Origin: Cristatella mucedo
Lineage: Eukaryota; Bryozoa; Phylactolaemata; Cristatellidae
Assembly: GCA_009760855.2 (NCBI GenBank)
Contig: WPIO01000032.1
Span: forward strand, 3,543,001-3,607,000
DNA length: 64,000 nucleotides
Direction of reading: 5' to 3'
The position numbers and the translations under genes were made by a program. This document shows, piece after piece, positions 1-11,537 of this stretch. Numbering within the stretch: position 1 is the stretch's first letter; each line of letters opens with the position of its first letter. The notes under the pieces were generated by a model. That model was not told the DNA's origin, did no database searches, and was given only the letters and a program-made list of their open reading frames with translations.

Positions 1-1790
1 TCATCCTGGAATTTTATCTCCCAGTCAATGAAGACCATTAGCCCTCTAGACACTATTCTCACTGCCCTACTGCTACGGTGCATAGGCCTGCTATTGCCAT
101 GCACAACTAACATGATAAATATGTCCTTAGCCTCAGGTCTTGTCCTTGAACCTTTTAAAAAGGCTAGTTAGACCACTAGTTAACAAAGCAACTAGATCAA
201 GAGAACTTCAGGAAATTATTTCGTCTCTCTCTCTATCTCTCTCAGTTCCTGTCAAAGACACTGGAACAAGTGGTGGCAAACCGGTTAAACTCTTATATTG
301 AACCTTCAAACCTAGCAAGTAAGTTCCAGTCTGATTTTAGAGCTAATCACTTCACAGAGTCAGCATTGCTTAGGGTATGTAATCACCTTCTCGGGAGTGC
401 ATACTTGAAAGTAAAGTCTCTCTGCTTGTTTCGCTTGATCTTTCTGCAGCGTTTGATACTATTGACTACAAAGTCCTTCTTGAGCATCCTGCATCTCGCC
501 TGGGCATCACTGGCACTGCACTGCAATGGTTCAGGTCCTATTTCAGTGGGAAACTCGTGTATTGATGTGACCGGACGAAGATCATCCGAGGAACCAGTGA
601 CGGGGTGCCTCAGGGCTCAGTGCTTGGTCTGCTTTTTTTTCACGGTTCATACTCTCCTAGTCGATGTGATTGCCTGGCACAATCTAGGCTTTCACTTCTA
701 TGCAGATGACACTCAGTTGTACCTTTGCTTTGATCCCTCTCTGCCTTCCAGCATGACGAATCTTTCATCTCCCTTGCTGAATTATTGCTGATATCCACAC
801 GTGGGTGGCAACAAACTTTCTCAAATTGAATGACGATAAAATGAACTTACTAGTTATGGGAAAACCAAGTGTGACTCACAAACTATGAAGCTTAATGCTC
901 AAAATTGATTCTGCCAGCATATCCCCTGTTGCATCTGCACGGAATATGTGTCCTATTCCAAAGTGACCTTTCACTAGATAGCCACTTAAGCTCATCAGTG
1001 AAGCCTGCGTACTATCAGTTACGCAGCATTTCTCCAGGCTTTCTGAAACTGGAATACTACATCTAACCTGGTTCATCCACTTGTGACATCCTGTCTTGAC
1101 TTCTGTAACTCACTGCTTCCTGGTCTACCGGCATGTGCAATCAAGCGCTTACAGCTGGTGCAAAACTCTGCTGCTAGGCTTGTCTGTCGTGGGCGTCGAA
1201 GTTGCCTCATCACACCACTTTTTGCTGACCTGCCCTGGCTACCAGACAAGCGACGGATCGACTTCAAGTTTTTGTCGCTCGCTTTTAGGTTCCCTAATTA
1301 TTTGGCTCCCGCCTACCTATCAGTTCTACTGCCCCACTAGGCTAAGCATCGTACCACCTGGTTTTCGGAATCTAACTGTTTACTATCCCTCGTACAAACC
1401 TCAAAATCATTTGGAGATCGTGCCTCTAGTTCGTATGCTCCCAAAGCCTGGAACTCACTCGCGACTTGTGTCACGACATCCCATGACTTGACCACATTAA
1501 AAAAGAAATTAAAAAACGCTCTTATTTATGACAGCATTTAGTGGGTCCCTGGGATTCGTCCTTGATGTGCTTGTGCGTGCTGACACTATTGTATACTCCC
1601 ACTAACCACACTTGTATGCTGACCCTGTGCATGTTGCCCCTAACCATGTTATTCATGTTGTTTACCAAGCATGATACCACTCACCACTCGATCGTGTTTC
1701 CTTTGCTGCAAATGTAAAGCACCTAGAAAGGGCTCTAGTTCTCTGAGGGTGCTTTATCAAGTGTAATAACATTATTATTAGTATTATTAA
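1..1790 (+). mobile_element. LINE-A copy 1: decayed L2/CR1-group non-LTR retrotransposon, 5' cut by window edge
   Basis: The + strand carries frameshifted pieces of a reverse transcriptase. A finger region lies at about 130-300. The palm follows, with the catalytic YADD at 699-710 inside FHFYADDTQLYL. The C-terminal region (about 1090-1530) has the family signature [13 protein letters not shown] then LADLPWLP. A 3' UTR follows with the end common to all copies here (GTAAAG..CTAGAAAG..TTCTCTGAGG) and an ATT-rich tail to about 1790. Frameshifts and stops break the ORF many times, so the copy is dead. The clade call rests on the RT motifs and on the short repeat-type 3' tail; it is an inference. 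Confidence 0.85.
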
Positions 1791-1804
1791 CACATTGGTG
1801 GCAG

Positions 1805-1901
1805 TAACTACTGTCTGGCAACCAAAACATTCATACCAACGGCAGAAATGTACAGTTCAGCTGTCAGATTGTCTGCACCGGCCACCAATGCACCTAACTT
1901 C
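1805..1901 (+). CDS. COG8: possible upstream exon of COG8
   Basis: After a candidate acceptor (GGCAG at 1800-1804) the frame from 1806 reads NYCLATKTF, then AEMYSSAVRLSAPATNAP. This resembles the stretch of animal COG8 just before the conserved LLDF/PPLA region (a Met-x-Ser-Tyr..SAPA pattern). If it ends at 1901 it joins the next exon at 2553 in phase 0. The donor (GTTTTC) is poor and the minus strand is also open here, so this is tentative. Confidence 0.28.
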
Positions 1902-2552
1902 GTTTTCACAATGGCCCTGCCTTTGCCATGTGCCTTTGGACAGCTGCTGGCTTGATTTGGTGCAATAGGCTTTTCACCTGTGATGTTGAATTCGGATGCT
2001 TTCATTGATTTTGTTGTGCTAGTGAGATATCTCGGTGTAGCTTGCATTTTTGTAAGGATGCTGTGCTGCAAAGTAACTGCTTCGTCCTTCTGTAGCTGCT
2101 ATAGTGGCCGGCTAGTGCCAACTAATAGGTGCCTTGAGCCGCTAACTAACTTATAACTAATAATTGTCTTGAGCTGGCAGTGCACGAGTTACGAGTAATG
2201 CCACGAGTAATGCCAACAAAGACTCACGTGCAGATTCTACTTATGCATGTCTATCGCCTACCGAAGGTCGGTCGTGCTCACTCTGTCAGCTTCCCTTACA
2301 CCAATTCAGCTGGTTTTAGCATCAAATAGTTAACTTATTTGGCAAAATTCAAGCATTTCAATGTCATTTGTTACCAGGAGCGTGCATATTGTAGCTATGT
2401 AAGCAAGTTAGAAAATGTTACCTTGTGCCGGCAGTGCATTGTTGGTGGTCGGTGCCAGCCAGTGCTGTAGTTGCCGGGCTAAATTATATGTAAATGTTGT
2501 GCAGCAGTCGGCTGTCAAACTCGTCTATCGATTACTTTTTCTTACATGACAG

Positions 2553-2740
2553 GCTAGCTCCGCCCTGAACCCACCAGTCAAGCTACTCGAGTTCACACCT
2601 CTGGCTGTGTACTGCAATGGTGTACTGACTGCTTTTAACAATCTGCGACTTTGTGCTCCACTTTCTGTGGCAGCTGATGTTGCAAAGGCGCTTGAGGAGT
2701 CGTGCAAACGCATTACCGACTCACTTCTGAGATTTCACAG
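2553..2740 (+). CDS. COG8: COG8 exon a
   Basis: The acceptor is ACATGACAG at 2544-2552 and the donor is GTAAGG at 2741. The frame starts at 2553 and ends with two spare bases (AG). It encodes 62 residues from ASSALNPPVKLLEF to DSLLRFH. This is the strongest COG8 match: the pattern LL-F-PLA...AFN-LRLC.P, then an amphipathic helix ending in FHR. Confidence 0.85.
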
Positions 2741-5700
2741 GTAAGGAGAAAAGTCTGTCGATATTTGAATGATTGCTAAGCTTTCGATGGTGCAGGCACG
2801 AAAGTGTCAGCCCAGCAGGCACGGCTACTTAAGACAACTGTTCTGGTGATTTGTCAGGAATTATTACGGTGGAAAATGCCAAAGAGATCACTCCGATTAA
2901 GGGAGTTTTCTGTCAGAACCTATGCGCATTTGGTTTATACTCAATATGTATTTCCCGAGCTCGAGCTATGCAGCCGTGACTCATCTGCCGTGGTGGTAGC
3001 CTATCTTTGCTGGCCAACGAGCTTGAGATTTCCCATTTTGCTCTATGGCTAGATGTGTCAGATGCACGTGTTATAAGTTCCCGAAGGGGATGTGAAAATG
3101 TAGATCTTTGTGGGTGCAGCAGCAAATCAAGGTACTCACGATCCGATGAAATATTGCTAAAGTGAAAGACGTAATCATAATTGTAGTCACCTTGGATGCC
3201 TTTCACATTCTTGGTTTGAGGCGATGCAAAAATGGATGCATGGTTTCCAACTATTACCACTGCATATTGAATTACCTGTAGAGGTCCAGGTAGTAGACCG
3301 CGCTGTGTTTCCAATGTATACTTTGCCCTCCTGCATGTTGTGTCTAGAATTTAATGAAAGCTGAATGATTAGATGCTAAGCCCCCACTCGGATGGTAGTT
3401 CTCTTTACCCTGGAGCAATCAAAGCCGTCTGTGTGCCAGCTCTGACGTTGTGCTGACCCTGTGCATGTCACCGTTAACCATGTTATTCTTGTTGTTATTG
3501 AGCATGCTACTACTAACCATTCGATGGTGCTTCCTTTGCAGCAAATGTAAGGTACCTAGAAAGAGATTTTGAGTTCTCTGAGGGCACTATATGAAATGTA
3601 CTATTGCATTGTATTGTACTGTATTATTGTTGTTCTCTCTCTGGGAGTTATTAAGTCACCTGCTTGTCTGAAGCTTAAGTTCAGCATATTTCCAAGCTGC
3701 TCAATCAGTGACCTCTGTTTAGTCGCAGTTGAATGGCCGATTCGCAAGCTTTTTAATCAAGGAAATGCTTCAATCGAACCGGTTTCAACGTGCTACAGCT
3801 GCTACTAGTCGATTCGTCTCGGTCGTAAGGTATCTGTAATTGCAGCTCCCTGTGTTACTTTTTTAAAGGTCAGAGCAAGCCCTGTTCCACGGGCGTGAAG
3901 GTGCGAGGTTTGCCGACCTTTGCACTTGCTTTGCTCGGGATCTTCTGCCTTTCTTCAACGGTTGCCTGGAGGCGCTTTTCCCTCCTCAGAGCTTGTGCTC
4001 TGTGCTCGGGCTGTCTCTGTCCGAGTACAAGTCTCTGGTGGTAAGAAGGGCGCCGCCGCTTGGCACTTGCCTCTTGTCGAGCTCCACGTGACCACGTGAG
4101 CCTGCTCAGCCGACGCTTGCGGGCCCTCGCACTTTCATCGAGGCATTCAAGCGTGCAAGCGAGTGCCCAGCCACTGCTGCACGGCACGTGTATCGTATGA
4201 TGTAGTTCAACTGTGAGCAAAGTCTGATAAGACTTGCTTTCGGCTTCCGAATCTGCTTTTTGACAGGCGGCTGTGAGCCGTCGGGCCAATATCTGGTCCT
4301 TGCTCTGTTTGGACTGTCTAGCAAGTCTGCTTAGTGTGAGCTGAGAGCTGTGAGTTGCTGTTCCAGCTTCCCATGTGCTCCTCACAACCGCTATCCGTTA
4401 TTTAGAGAATGCATTTTGCATGCCTGTAGCTGTGACTAGCTTGCTCGGTCCACCGATACGTCCTTATAATAATAAAAATTCATTTGATATAGCACCCTTA
4501 GAGAACTAAATCTCTTTCTAGGCACTTTACATTTGCTGCAAAGGAGCACGATCGAATGCTTAGTGTTAGCATGCTCAATAAACAACAAGAATACCATGGT
4601 TAGGTGTGAAATGCACAGGATCAGCATGCAAGTATGGTTAGTGGCAGCATGCACCGTGTCAGCACGCAAAGGATGAATCACATGGATCCACTGAGTGCTG
4701 TAATAAATAGATACGTTTTTAGTTTCTTTTAAATGTGGTCAAGTCAGGGGATGTCGTGCTGCATGTCGGGAATGAGTTCCAGGCTTTTGGAGCATACAAA
4801 CTAAGGGCACGATCTCCAAAGGATTTGAGATTTGTACGAGGTATAAGTAAATGGCTAAATTCCCAAAAGCTGGCGAAACGATGCTTTGCCTGGTGGGGGA
4901 GAAGATCTGACTGGTAGGCTGGAGCCAAAGAAAAATTAAGGGACTTAAAAGCGAGCGATAAAGCCTTGAAGTCGATGTGTTGCTTGACAGGGAGCGAGTG
5001 CAGGTCGGCTAGAAGTGGTGTGATATGGCAACTGCAGCACTCACGACAGACAAGCCTAGCTGAAAAGTTTTGTTCCAGCTGTAAGCACCTGATTGCACAG
5101 GAAGCTAGCAGTGAGCTACAGAAGTCAAGATGGGATATCGTAAATGCATGGATCAATTTAGATGTAGTATCCCTTTCTAAACAAGCCTGATTTTTAGCAA
5201 TTTTGTATAGCTGAAAGTAGGCAGACTTGATTGTGGAGCTGATGTGGTCGTCTAATAAAAGGACACTTTGGAACAGGATACCTAGATTTCGTGCAGATTT
5301 AACAGGAAATACATGCTATACACCCAAATCAATCTACCTGAATCTGCATACCTAAGTAGGTCATTTTACACCCGAAGCCAAACCGACTCTGTGGAGTGAT
5401 TAGTTTTAAAAACAGACTGGAACTTGCAAGGTTTGAGGTTTTAATATGAGTTCAGCTGGTCTGCCACGACTCGTTCCAGTGTTTTTATAAGAATGGTAGA
5501 AGGGAAACTGGGCGGGATTTGCCCCAAGTTTTCTTGGTCTAGTGTTACTTTCTTGAGAAGTGGCCTGACTACAGCCTTTTTCGAAGGTGCTTGTACATGA
5601 CCTGAGGCTAATAACATATTTATGAAGTTAATATATGCATGACAGCAGCAGATCAATCAATCAAGTCGAAGAAGTAGGACCGTGCGAATAGGGTTCAGAG

Positions 5701-8679
5701 GACTAATTGTCTTCTTTGATTGAGACATGAACTTCAGGGCGAGGTCACTGTGATCTCCTTGAATGTAGACATTTAGGTGCTGCACGGAATTGAAGGACAT
5801 GACTCCAGGGGGGATGCTGCTATCTTAGAAATGGACTCGAAATGATCTTGTTGACAAAGAAGCTAGAGGAGCGATCAGCTAAATCAACACCGGGATTACT
5901 AGGAGCTAATTTTGATAGCAGTTTAGGAGATGGTTGATCGTCGACATCGGTATTTTTGGGATTGTGGGTCTGTGATTCAACATTGTTTTTTAGAAGCTAG
6001 ATTTGGCCTTTGCTAGGATCGATTGGTACGATCTACAAAAGTCTTTGTAGGCCTGGCGATGGACAGTTAGTCCTGATCGTTTGTATGCTTTTTCAAGCTT
6101 TCGCTTTGTAGATCTTGCTAGTTTAATGTCAGCAGTAAACCAAAGGCTGTCTGGGTGAGGGCGCTTAGTCAGTGGTCCAAACTCGTCGAGCATGTCAGCT
6201 AGTGTTGTGTTGTAGCAATCTACCAATGATGACAGTGCGGAAATGGGGTTGAGCTGCAGAAGTGAAGCAGATATTATCGTACGGATAGCATCGATGTCAA
6301 GGGTCTTGAGGTTTTGCGATTCACCGGTGATTTTAGATGAGGAGGAGGAGGGCACACTTTGTAGACTGAATGAGACCTACACGTGATCAGATAAGCAGAA
6401 TTTGGTGATAGTTGGCGATGATAAAGTGCAGTTGTATGAGAAAATTTGGTTGAGTGCTTGACCCTTGGTGCAAGTAAGGCCATGCACATGAGCCACAAGA
6501 GACAACGAGTCAGTCAGTGCACGAAATTCGGTGCTGAAGGCGTCAGATAAGTTATCAAAATGAATGTTGAAATCACCCATAACGAGGAAAGTTACTAACC
6601 CCAGGTCTATCAGCCGGTGTGGCAGACTCAGCCTTAAGTGATTAGATTTCCATAGGCTCGTAATTTCTTACAGGCTAAGGTCAAACAACAAACAGATAAG
6701 CTTTTAACAGGTCTTGGGTATATCGGTTTCCGTATACGATTTTCGCAAGAACTTCGGTTCTAGGAAGGGAATTCTGCAACGGACAAGAAGAAACACTAGT
6801 AGCACTTGGTCTCGGGAGGCAAGCACCGTGGAGTGTGGTTTTGTCGTCCTGACTTCTGCTAGTGCCTGATGCACTCACTGGACCGGTGAACGTTAGGAAG
6901 AGCCGTCCCGTGCTCTCTGTACTATACCTAGGCTGCTCAGGATGTATATGCCATCAAGTGTAGAAGACCGTTGGCCTCTATCGGCCTACTGTGTCTGTGA
7001 GCGTGAGCAGTCGCACACGCCAGAAGAAGACCACGAAGAAGACCATGCGCACAACACGCCTTTTTTTATCTTACCAGGGGAAGCCATTAGGGAGCGAGTG
7101 ATCATGCTAGCTAACTCTAGCCACAGATGTTCACACAGTTCTATTTGAATCAGTTCACTGATCACTGTTATAAATCCTTGCTCGAAGTGTTTGATGTCTA
7201 GGTATGCCCAGCTGGGCCAATGTAAAACAATGTTTTTTTTCTTGGCTGGACTCGTTTGAATCGTTTTTTTTTTAAGCTATTTCTGTTGCCACACTCCATA
7301 GGTTTATCTTGGGTGTCGCTGTACGTACGGGCTAATTTAACCACGGCGGCTGCTGTTCGAGCACGGAGAATGGAGGCGCATTTTGCATGGAAATGCATTT
7401 AGAGTTTCTGGGATTATAAGCACCAAGCTGATTTGGGGAGGGTGGCGTTTCTGGGTTTTTAAATAGCCTGGGCTCTCCATTGCATTTAGTGCACACCAGC
7501 AGCAAAGTCAGGCTTGTGCGGGTGAGGAGGGCTACGTATTGGAGTGGGCTGCGAGCTGCCGATGTTTAACCACGCTTGCGTACCTGCTGGGGGATTCACC
7601 AGTAGCGGTCGATTGCCTTTCCCGCATTCTCGGCATTGTGCATCCAAGTGGTCACTCGTAGTTTCATAGCTACCTCGTATTTTTCAATCATGTAAGCTTG
7701 AATATTGGTTTAGTCAGTCAACAGCCTTCTGGCAGCTGCTTACTCGTGTTTCTGGATTATGGTTCAGCCTTATTTCTGGCCTCGAACACGTGTAGAGTCA
7801 GGCTTGATATTACTGTGGTAATTATCACGTTCCAGATGTATCTTGTACTCGGCCAGTTTGATCCTCACCAATATAATTACCACACAATGCCGTAATAAAA
7901 CATGTGGGTGACATGTGATGCTTTTCATTTGCATGTCACACAGTCTGTCGCACCATGATTTGCACTATACTTTGCAGAGAAGCGGTATGAGCATCGACGT
8001 CGAATTCGTTGTCGAGCCACTGAGAGGATTTCTTCCTGCTCTTATACTAGCCCAGCCAGCTCTGACCGATGCTACAGTTGTGCAAGGGTCTCTGCCGACT
8101 GCAGAGCCTGTGCTGCATTCGTCTGTCCGCAAGCAGCTGCAGACGTCGGCCCTGAAAGCTGATGGACACGAGACTGCTTTATTGGTGGTGCCCGAGAGTC
8201 TGCCAGCAGTCGAAGCTGTACCGATGTCTGCTCCCACTCATCTGTCTGACGGCATCAGTCTGTCAATTACTGGCAGTGCGGCTATTGTAGCCCCCCTGGT
8301 TGCAAGTGAGACCAATGTTGGCGATGTGTCTGTCAGCAGTGGTTCTGTGGTAATGGACGGTGCCCATCACCCTACTACACCAGTTGCAGGCGATACTGTG
8401 GGGCCACCCTGCACAGATGCTGCTTCTGCCGAGGCCACAGCCACCGGCCTTCTGATTACTGACACCTTCGAATCACCTGCGTATGCTGTGAAGCAACTCC
8501 TCGCTTCTGTCGTTGAGGAAGGACCAGCGAGTGAACCTGTTGATCTGATGGGCAAACAATCTGTGCCCCTGTTGGATCATCCTCAATCATTACCCCAGCC
8601 TTTGGAGCCGGTTAGTGATTGTCAGGTGTCGGATCAAGAGGCCCGGTGGGGTAGCAGCGACTGGAACCAAAATTGGTAA
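2553..8679 (+). CDS. COG8: COG8, conserved oligomeric Golgi complex subunit 8 (C-terminal part, three exons)
   Basis: Exons 2553-2740, 3869-4040 and 7978-8679 (stop included) join in phase (2, then 0) and encode about 353 residues. COG8 belongs to lobe B of the COG complex, which tethers retrograde vesicles at the Golgi. Seen in order: PPVKLLEFTPLAVYCNGVL and AFNNLRLCAP (exon a); ARDLLPFFNGCLEALFPP (exon b); VVEPLRGFLPAL (exon c). Each lines up, in order, with the matching conserved segment of vertebrate COG8 as I remember it. The last exon then adds about 200 residues rich in Ala, Ser, Val and Pro with no visible fold, longer than the tail of human COG8, and ends SDWNQNW-stop. The N-terminal half lies before the window. 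The introns hold LINE-A copies. I see no AATAAA close after the stop. Confidence 0.85.
2741..3868 (+). other. COG8 intron with a LINE-A 3' fragment
   Basis: No further exon was found. ORFs of 80-130 codons on both strands (2804-3052, 2913-3314) show no family signature. A LINE-A 3' UTR piece occupies about 3440-3640. The next exon's acceptor is at 3867-3868. Confidence 0.6.
3440..3640 (+). mobile_element. LINE-A copy 2: 3' UTR fragment only
   Basis: The sequence repeats the family 3' UTR landmarks: CTGACCCTGTGCATGTCACC, ACCATGTTATTCTTGTTG, then CAAATGTAAGGTACCTAGAA and GTTCTCTGAGGGCACTATAT, followed by an AT-rich tail. It is 5'-truncated, as is usual after incomplete target-primed reverse transcription. 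Confidence 0.8.
3869..4040 (+). CDS. COG8: COG8 exon b
   Basis: The acceptor is TTTTTTAAAG, ending at 3868. The first base (G) completes the Arg codon left open by exon a. The frame reads SEQALFHGREGARFADLCT, then ARDLLPFFNGCLEALFPP and LGLSLSEYKSLV. The donor is GTAAGA at 4041, phase 0. The opposite strand has a longer ORF here (to 4385), which is a shadow: the + reading matches COG8 residue by residue (L-PF-N-CL--LFPPQ). Confidence 0.88.
4041..7977 (+). other. COG8 last intron, containing a reverse LINE-A copy
   Basis: About 3.9 kb lies between exons b and c. LINE-A copy 3 occupies about 4464-6620 on the minus strand. In 6620-7977 I find no coding signal or repeat that I can name. Confidence 0.6.
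4464..6620 (-). mobile_element. LINE-A copy 3: endonuclease C-terminus, linker, partial RT and 3' end
   Basis: Read on the minus strand from 6580: MGDFNIHFDN, the GDFN motif of an APE-type endonuclease, followed by a linker region (6355-5990), an RT finger piece (5656-5441, VVRPLLKKVTLDQ, ending ERVVADQLNSY) and the C-terminal RT region (5156-4719, SARLVCRECCSCHITPLLAD). The RT palm is missing: the sequence jumps near 5340-5440 from finger to post-palm. The 3' UTR and AT-rich tail end near 4464. This is the longest 5' extent of the family in the window and shows that the full element carried an endonuclease. Confidence 0.85.
7978..8679 (+). CDS. COG8: COG8 terminal exon
   Basis: The acceptor is ATACTTTGCAG, ending at 7977, phase 0. 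The frame reads RSGMSIDVEFVVEPLRGFLP and runs 233 codons to a TAA at 8677-8679. Only the first 20 or so residues (EPL--FLP) look like the family. The rest is an Ala/Val/Ser/Pro-rich, probably disordered tail. ORFs on the opposite strand (7965-8237, 8367-8555) are shadows. Confidence 0.75.
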   Translation, partial: RSGMSIDVEFVVEPLRGFLPALILAQPALTDATVVQGSLPTAEPVLHSSVRKQLQTSALKADGHETALLVVPESLPAVEAVPMSAPTHLSDGISLSITGSAAIVAPLVASETNVGDVSVSSGSVVMDGAHHPTTPVAGDTVGPPCTDAASAEATATGLLITDTFESPAYAVKQLLASVVEEGPASEPVDLMGKQSVPLLDHPQSLPQPLEPVSDCQVSDQEARWGSSDWNQNW

Positions 8680-10099
8680 ATTTGACGGATTCGGCATAGA
8701 TTCCCTTATTTTGTATCTGTAAATTGAGCCACGGTTTAGTCCGATCGAACGCTCTACTCGATTGTAAGCATCATCATTATTTATTTTTAACCGGCATTCC
8801 TTTACGGTCTGAAATATAACCATAGATCTGTGTCTTTATCATTCTTGTGTTGCGAGGGGCTGAAATACGTTTACTTTTAATCGATAAGCACCAAGTTGCA
8901 GTTTTAAGTCGATTAGTGAAGGCTGGCAAGTAATTTCTCATATGCTTAAGAGATGCATCACTTTGTATTTGCTTAATGGCAAACAATAGGCAAATGAAAG
9001 ACTTTGCCCAGATACTATAATTTTTGGGTGACTTAATACTGCTGTCGGCAGTCTCGTTCGTTGACTTAGATGTTAAGGACCGCGTTGGAAATGCCTGAGT
9101 AGCAGATCAGCCTTGTAACACAGCCTCATCGTCAGGCCAAATGTGTAGGGTCTTTTTATACTAAGAATGCTGATGTGCTTTGACTGTCACTTTAGGGCAA
9201 TATCGACAGAACAGCACACGATCTTGCAGTTATCAACATGAGGAACTCACACCCCTGCATAATCATGACACAACTGTGCATGTCTGTTATGTCGGTGCCA
9301 ATCCTGCAGTTCAAACAACCAGTAGGAAGCTAAAGAATGCCACCTGCTGCCTACTGTCAATAGCAAGATCTTATCGGGTGAACCCTACAAAATGCTAAGT
9401 CAATCACTGAGTGTGCTATCCCACTGCCAGGCACCCACTTAAGGACCGTGCGTCGTCCATGCAGGATTCGTGCAGACATAGCAGAGCTGGTGTGCACAGC
9501 AGTAAGACGGCAGAGCAGCAGCAAGCATAGTTCCGGCCACTTTTTACTCAAGCTCGAAGTTGTCGCTGGTGGTGCTACTGCGGCTTTTAGTAAGTACAAA
9601 AGCAGCCATAGCTGCTTGGGATTCGGAGTGTCTTATTCGGATGTGATGCCTCGTGAGACACCTAGAGTGCAATCTTGCCCTAATGTGCAATCTAGCGTAG
9701 GCTCGTGCTAGTCACGTATTAAACGCATTTATGCCGATTGCTGGGCTTCCGGTTATACGTTTGACAGCCACTGTGGGACCTTCGAAAGGTGCCTGCAATG
9801 TTCGGATCTCGAGTCCTGCTGCCACGTTGCTTATCTAAAGATAGATCGAACCCAGGCTATCCCACTTAAAGACAAAAAGCAGCTATGTCGGCTGCTCGGC
9901 TTCTTCAGAAAGTATTTTTAATCATTTTCCCTTTTGTAGCTAGCAGTCCTCCAATCTTTAGTATTCGGCCCCTGTCACAGCTGCCGTCCATCGACTATTG
10001 GATGCTAATCGTTGACAATACACCCAGGTCCTTTGTTAAATGGCTGGCACATGCATGGGTAGCTGCACTCGAGAGTGCATGCTAAAATCTCGGGATATC
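8680..10099. other. intergenic: no gene recognised
   Basis: Short open frames occur (for example 9448-9711 +, with a GTAAGT near 9592), but none has a family signature and none can be chained in phase with a neighbour. No repeat was recognised. Confidence 0.5.
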
Positions 10100-10600
10100 T
10101 GCCCTTACGACAGACAGCACTCGATAAAGTGCCCTCAGAGAACTCAATCCCTTTCTGGGTGCTCTACGTTTGCTGCAAAGGAAACACGATCAAATGGCTG
10201 ATGGTATCATGCTCAATAAGCAACAAGAACAACATGGTTAGGGGTGACATGCACACGGTCAGCATGCAAGTGCGGTTAGTGGCAGCTTGCAACAGTTTCA
10301 GCACGCATAAGCACATAAAGGACGTATCGTGGGGACCCACTAAATGCTATTATAAATAGATGCATTTTTATTTCTTTTAAATGTGGACAAGTCAGGAGCT
10401 GTCGTGACGCAGGTCGGGAGTGAGTTCCAGGCTTTGGGAGCATACGAACTAAAGGTACAGTCTCTAAAGGATTTGAGGTTTGTACGAGGTATGGTTAAAC
10501 AGTTAGATTCCGAAAAGCGAGTGGTACTATGCTTTGCCTGATGGGGGAGTAGATCTGATTGGTAGGCTGAAGCTAAAAAAATTAAAGGAAATAGGCTCTC
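10100..10600 (-). mobile_element. LINE-A copy 4: C-terminal RT end plus 3' UTR
   Basis: The minus strand shows ASAYQSDLLPHQAKH and SYAPKAWNSLPTC (family C-terminus), then the 3' UTR. On the + strand the tail appears as GATAAAGTGCCCTCAGAGAA at about 10120. It is 5'-truncated. Confidence 0.82.
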
Positions 10601-11537
10601 AATATATGCACTATACATTAAAGGAAATTACGTATTCATGCTAATACATTGGTTTTGCGCCCACAGGGAATTAAATCCATTTCGTTGTGCAACCATGGTG
10701 TTAGAGTGTCCGTCACCATTAAACGGTGCTCCAATCCAAATGTGGATGCAATTATGTCGCATTTCGAATGGGCTGCATGTTGCTCACGTTTCTCGTAAGA
10801 AGTCATACGGTGAATGATGTGACCAAGTGCAATCCTTTCATTAGACGGCTTTCTGGCCGTTGACACTGGCAGAGTTAAGTGCTTACGTAAGAGCTTCAAA
10901 GATAGGTGTGCCACCACTGCTGAATGCGGTTATAACTTCGCCATGCACTCAGTGCCCCAGGGAAAGCATGGGTCTTGGATGCCAATGCGAAGCAGCGTAG
11001 GCTAATGGCACACAGGAAGCAGGAAGGACTAGAAAGGGGCCGAGCTATTTCGCATCGAGTTTATCGGCGATTCAAGTGCACTTGAGTGGTCGGAGCTGTG
11101 CATCGGAGGGCTCCCGAGCTGTTTGCTTGCAGCCTCGCACGATCGGCTCGCCAATTTCACAGAGCATGGGCTGGGCTCGGCGGCTAGGCACAAGTCAGCT
11201 ACGACTACCTTGAAGCAAGCACTGCCCTCTCAAAGGCCATCGCCAAAGGTATTCTTGATGCCGCTGCAGCCAGCCACTCCCCTGGTCAACAGGGCACGCA
11301 GGATCTCGACAGGCTATCAGTCAAATAACCAATTCGGTTCTAAACGCTTCCAGAGCGCTGCCAGTGACTTATTACAGTCGTAAGGGTCAGGCATGTTAGG
11401 TCTACCTGACCTTCTGGCGGGACTTTGTGCATGGTGCGTGCATGCTGCACTACTTTCAGGGTAAGACACAATGCTCAACCCATGAGTCGCATGATTGAGA
11501 TGGATAAGGTCTTATCCCTGTTGTATCTGTTCTCTAA
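10601..11537. other. intergenic: one weak candidate exon, otherwise empty
   Basis: The frame 11188-11328 (+) after the acceptor-like CGGCTAG reads SYDYLEASTALSKAIAKGIL and continues to a stop, a plausible helix-rich terminal exon. I cannot name it or link it to other exons. An overlapping frame (11123-11383) is also open. Confidence 0.3.

Noticed and set aside
2796-2880. candidate COG8 exon reading SAQQARLLKTTVLVICQELL
   Set aside because: The phase does not fit the preceding exon, and the exon at 3869 fits both phase and family sequence.
3870-4385. 171-codon minus-strand ORF
   Set aside because: It is the antisense shadow of COG8 exon b, which matches the family on the + strand.
9448-9711. 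87-codon + ORF with a GTAAGT inside
   Set aside because: No family motif, and its phase does not connect to a neighbouring candidate.
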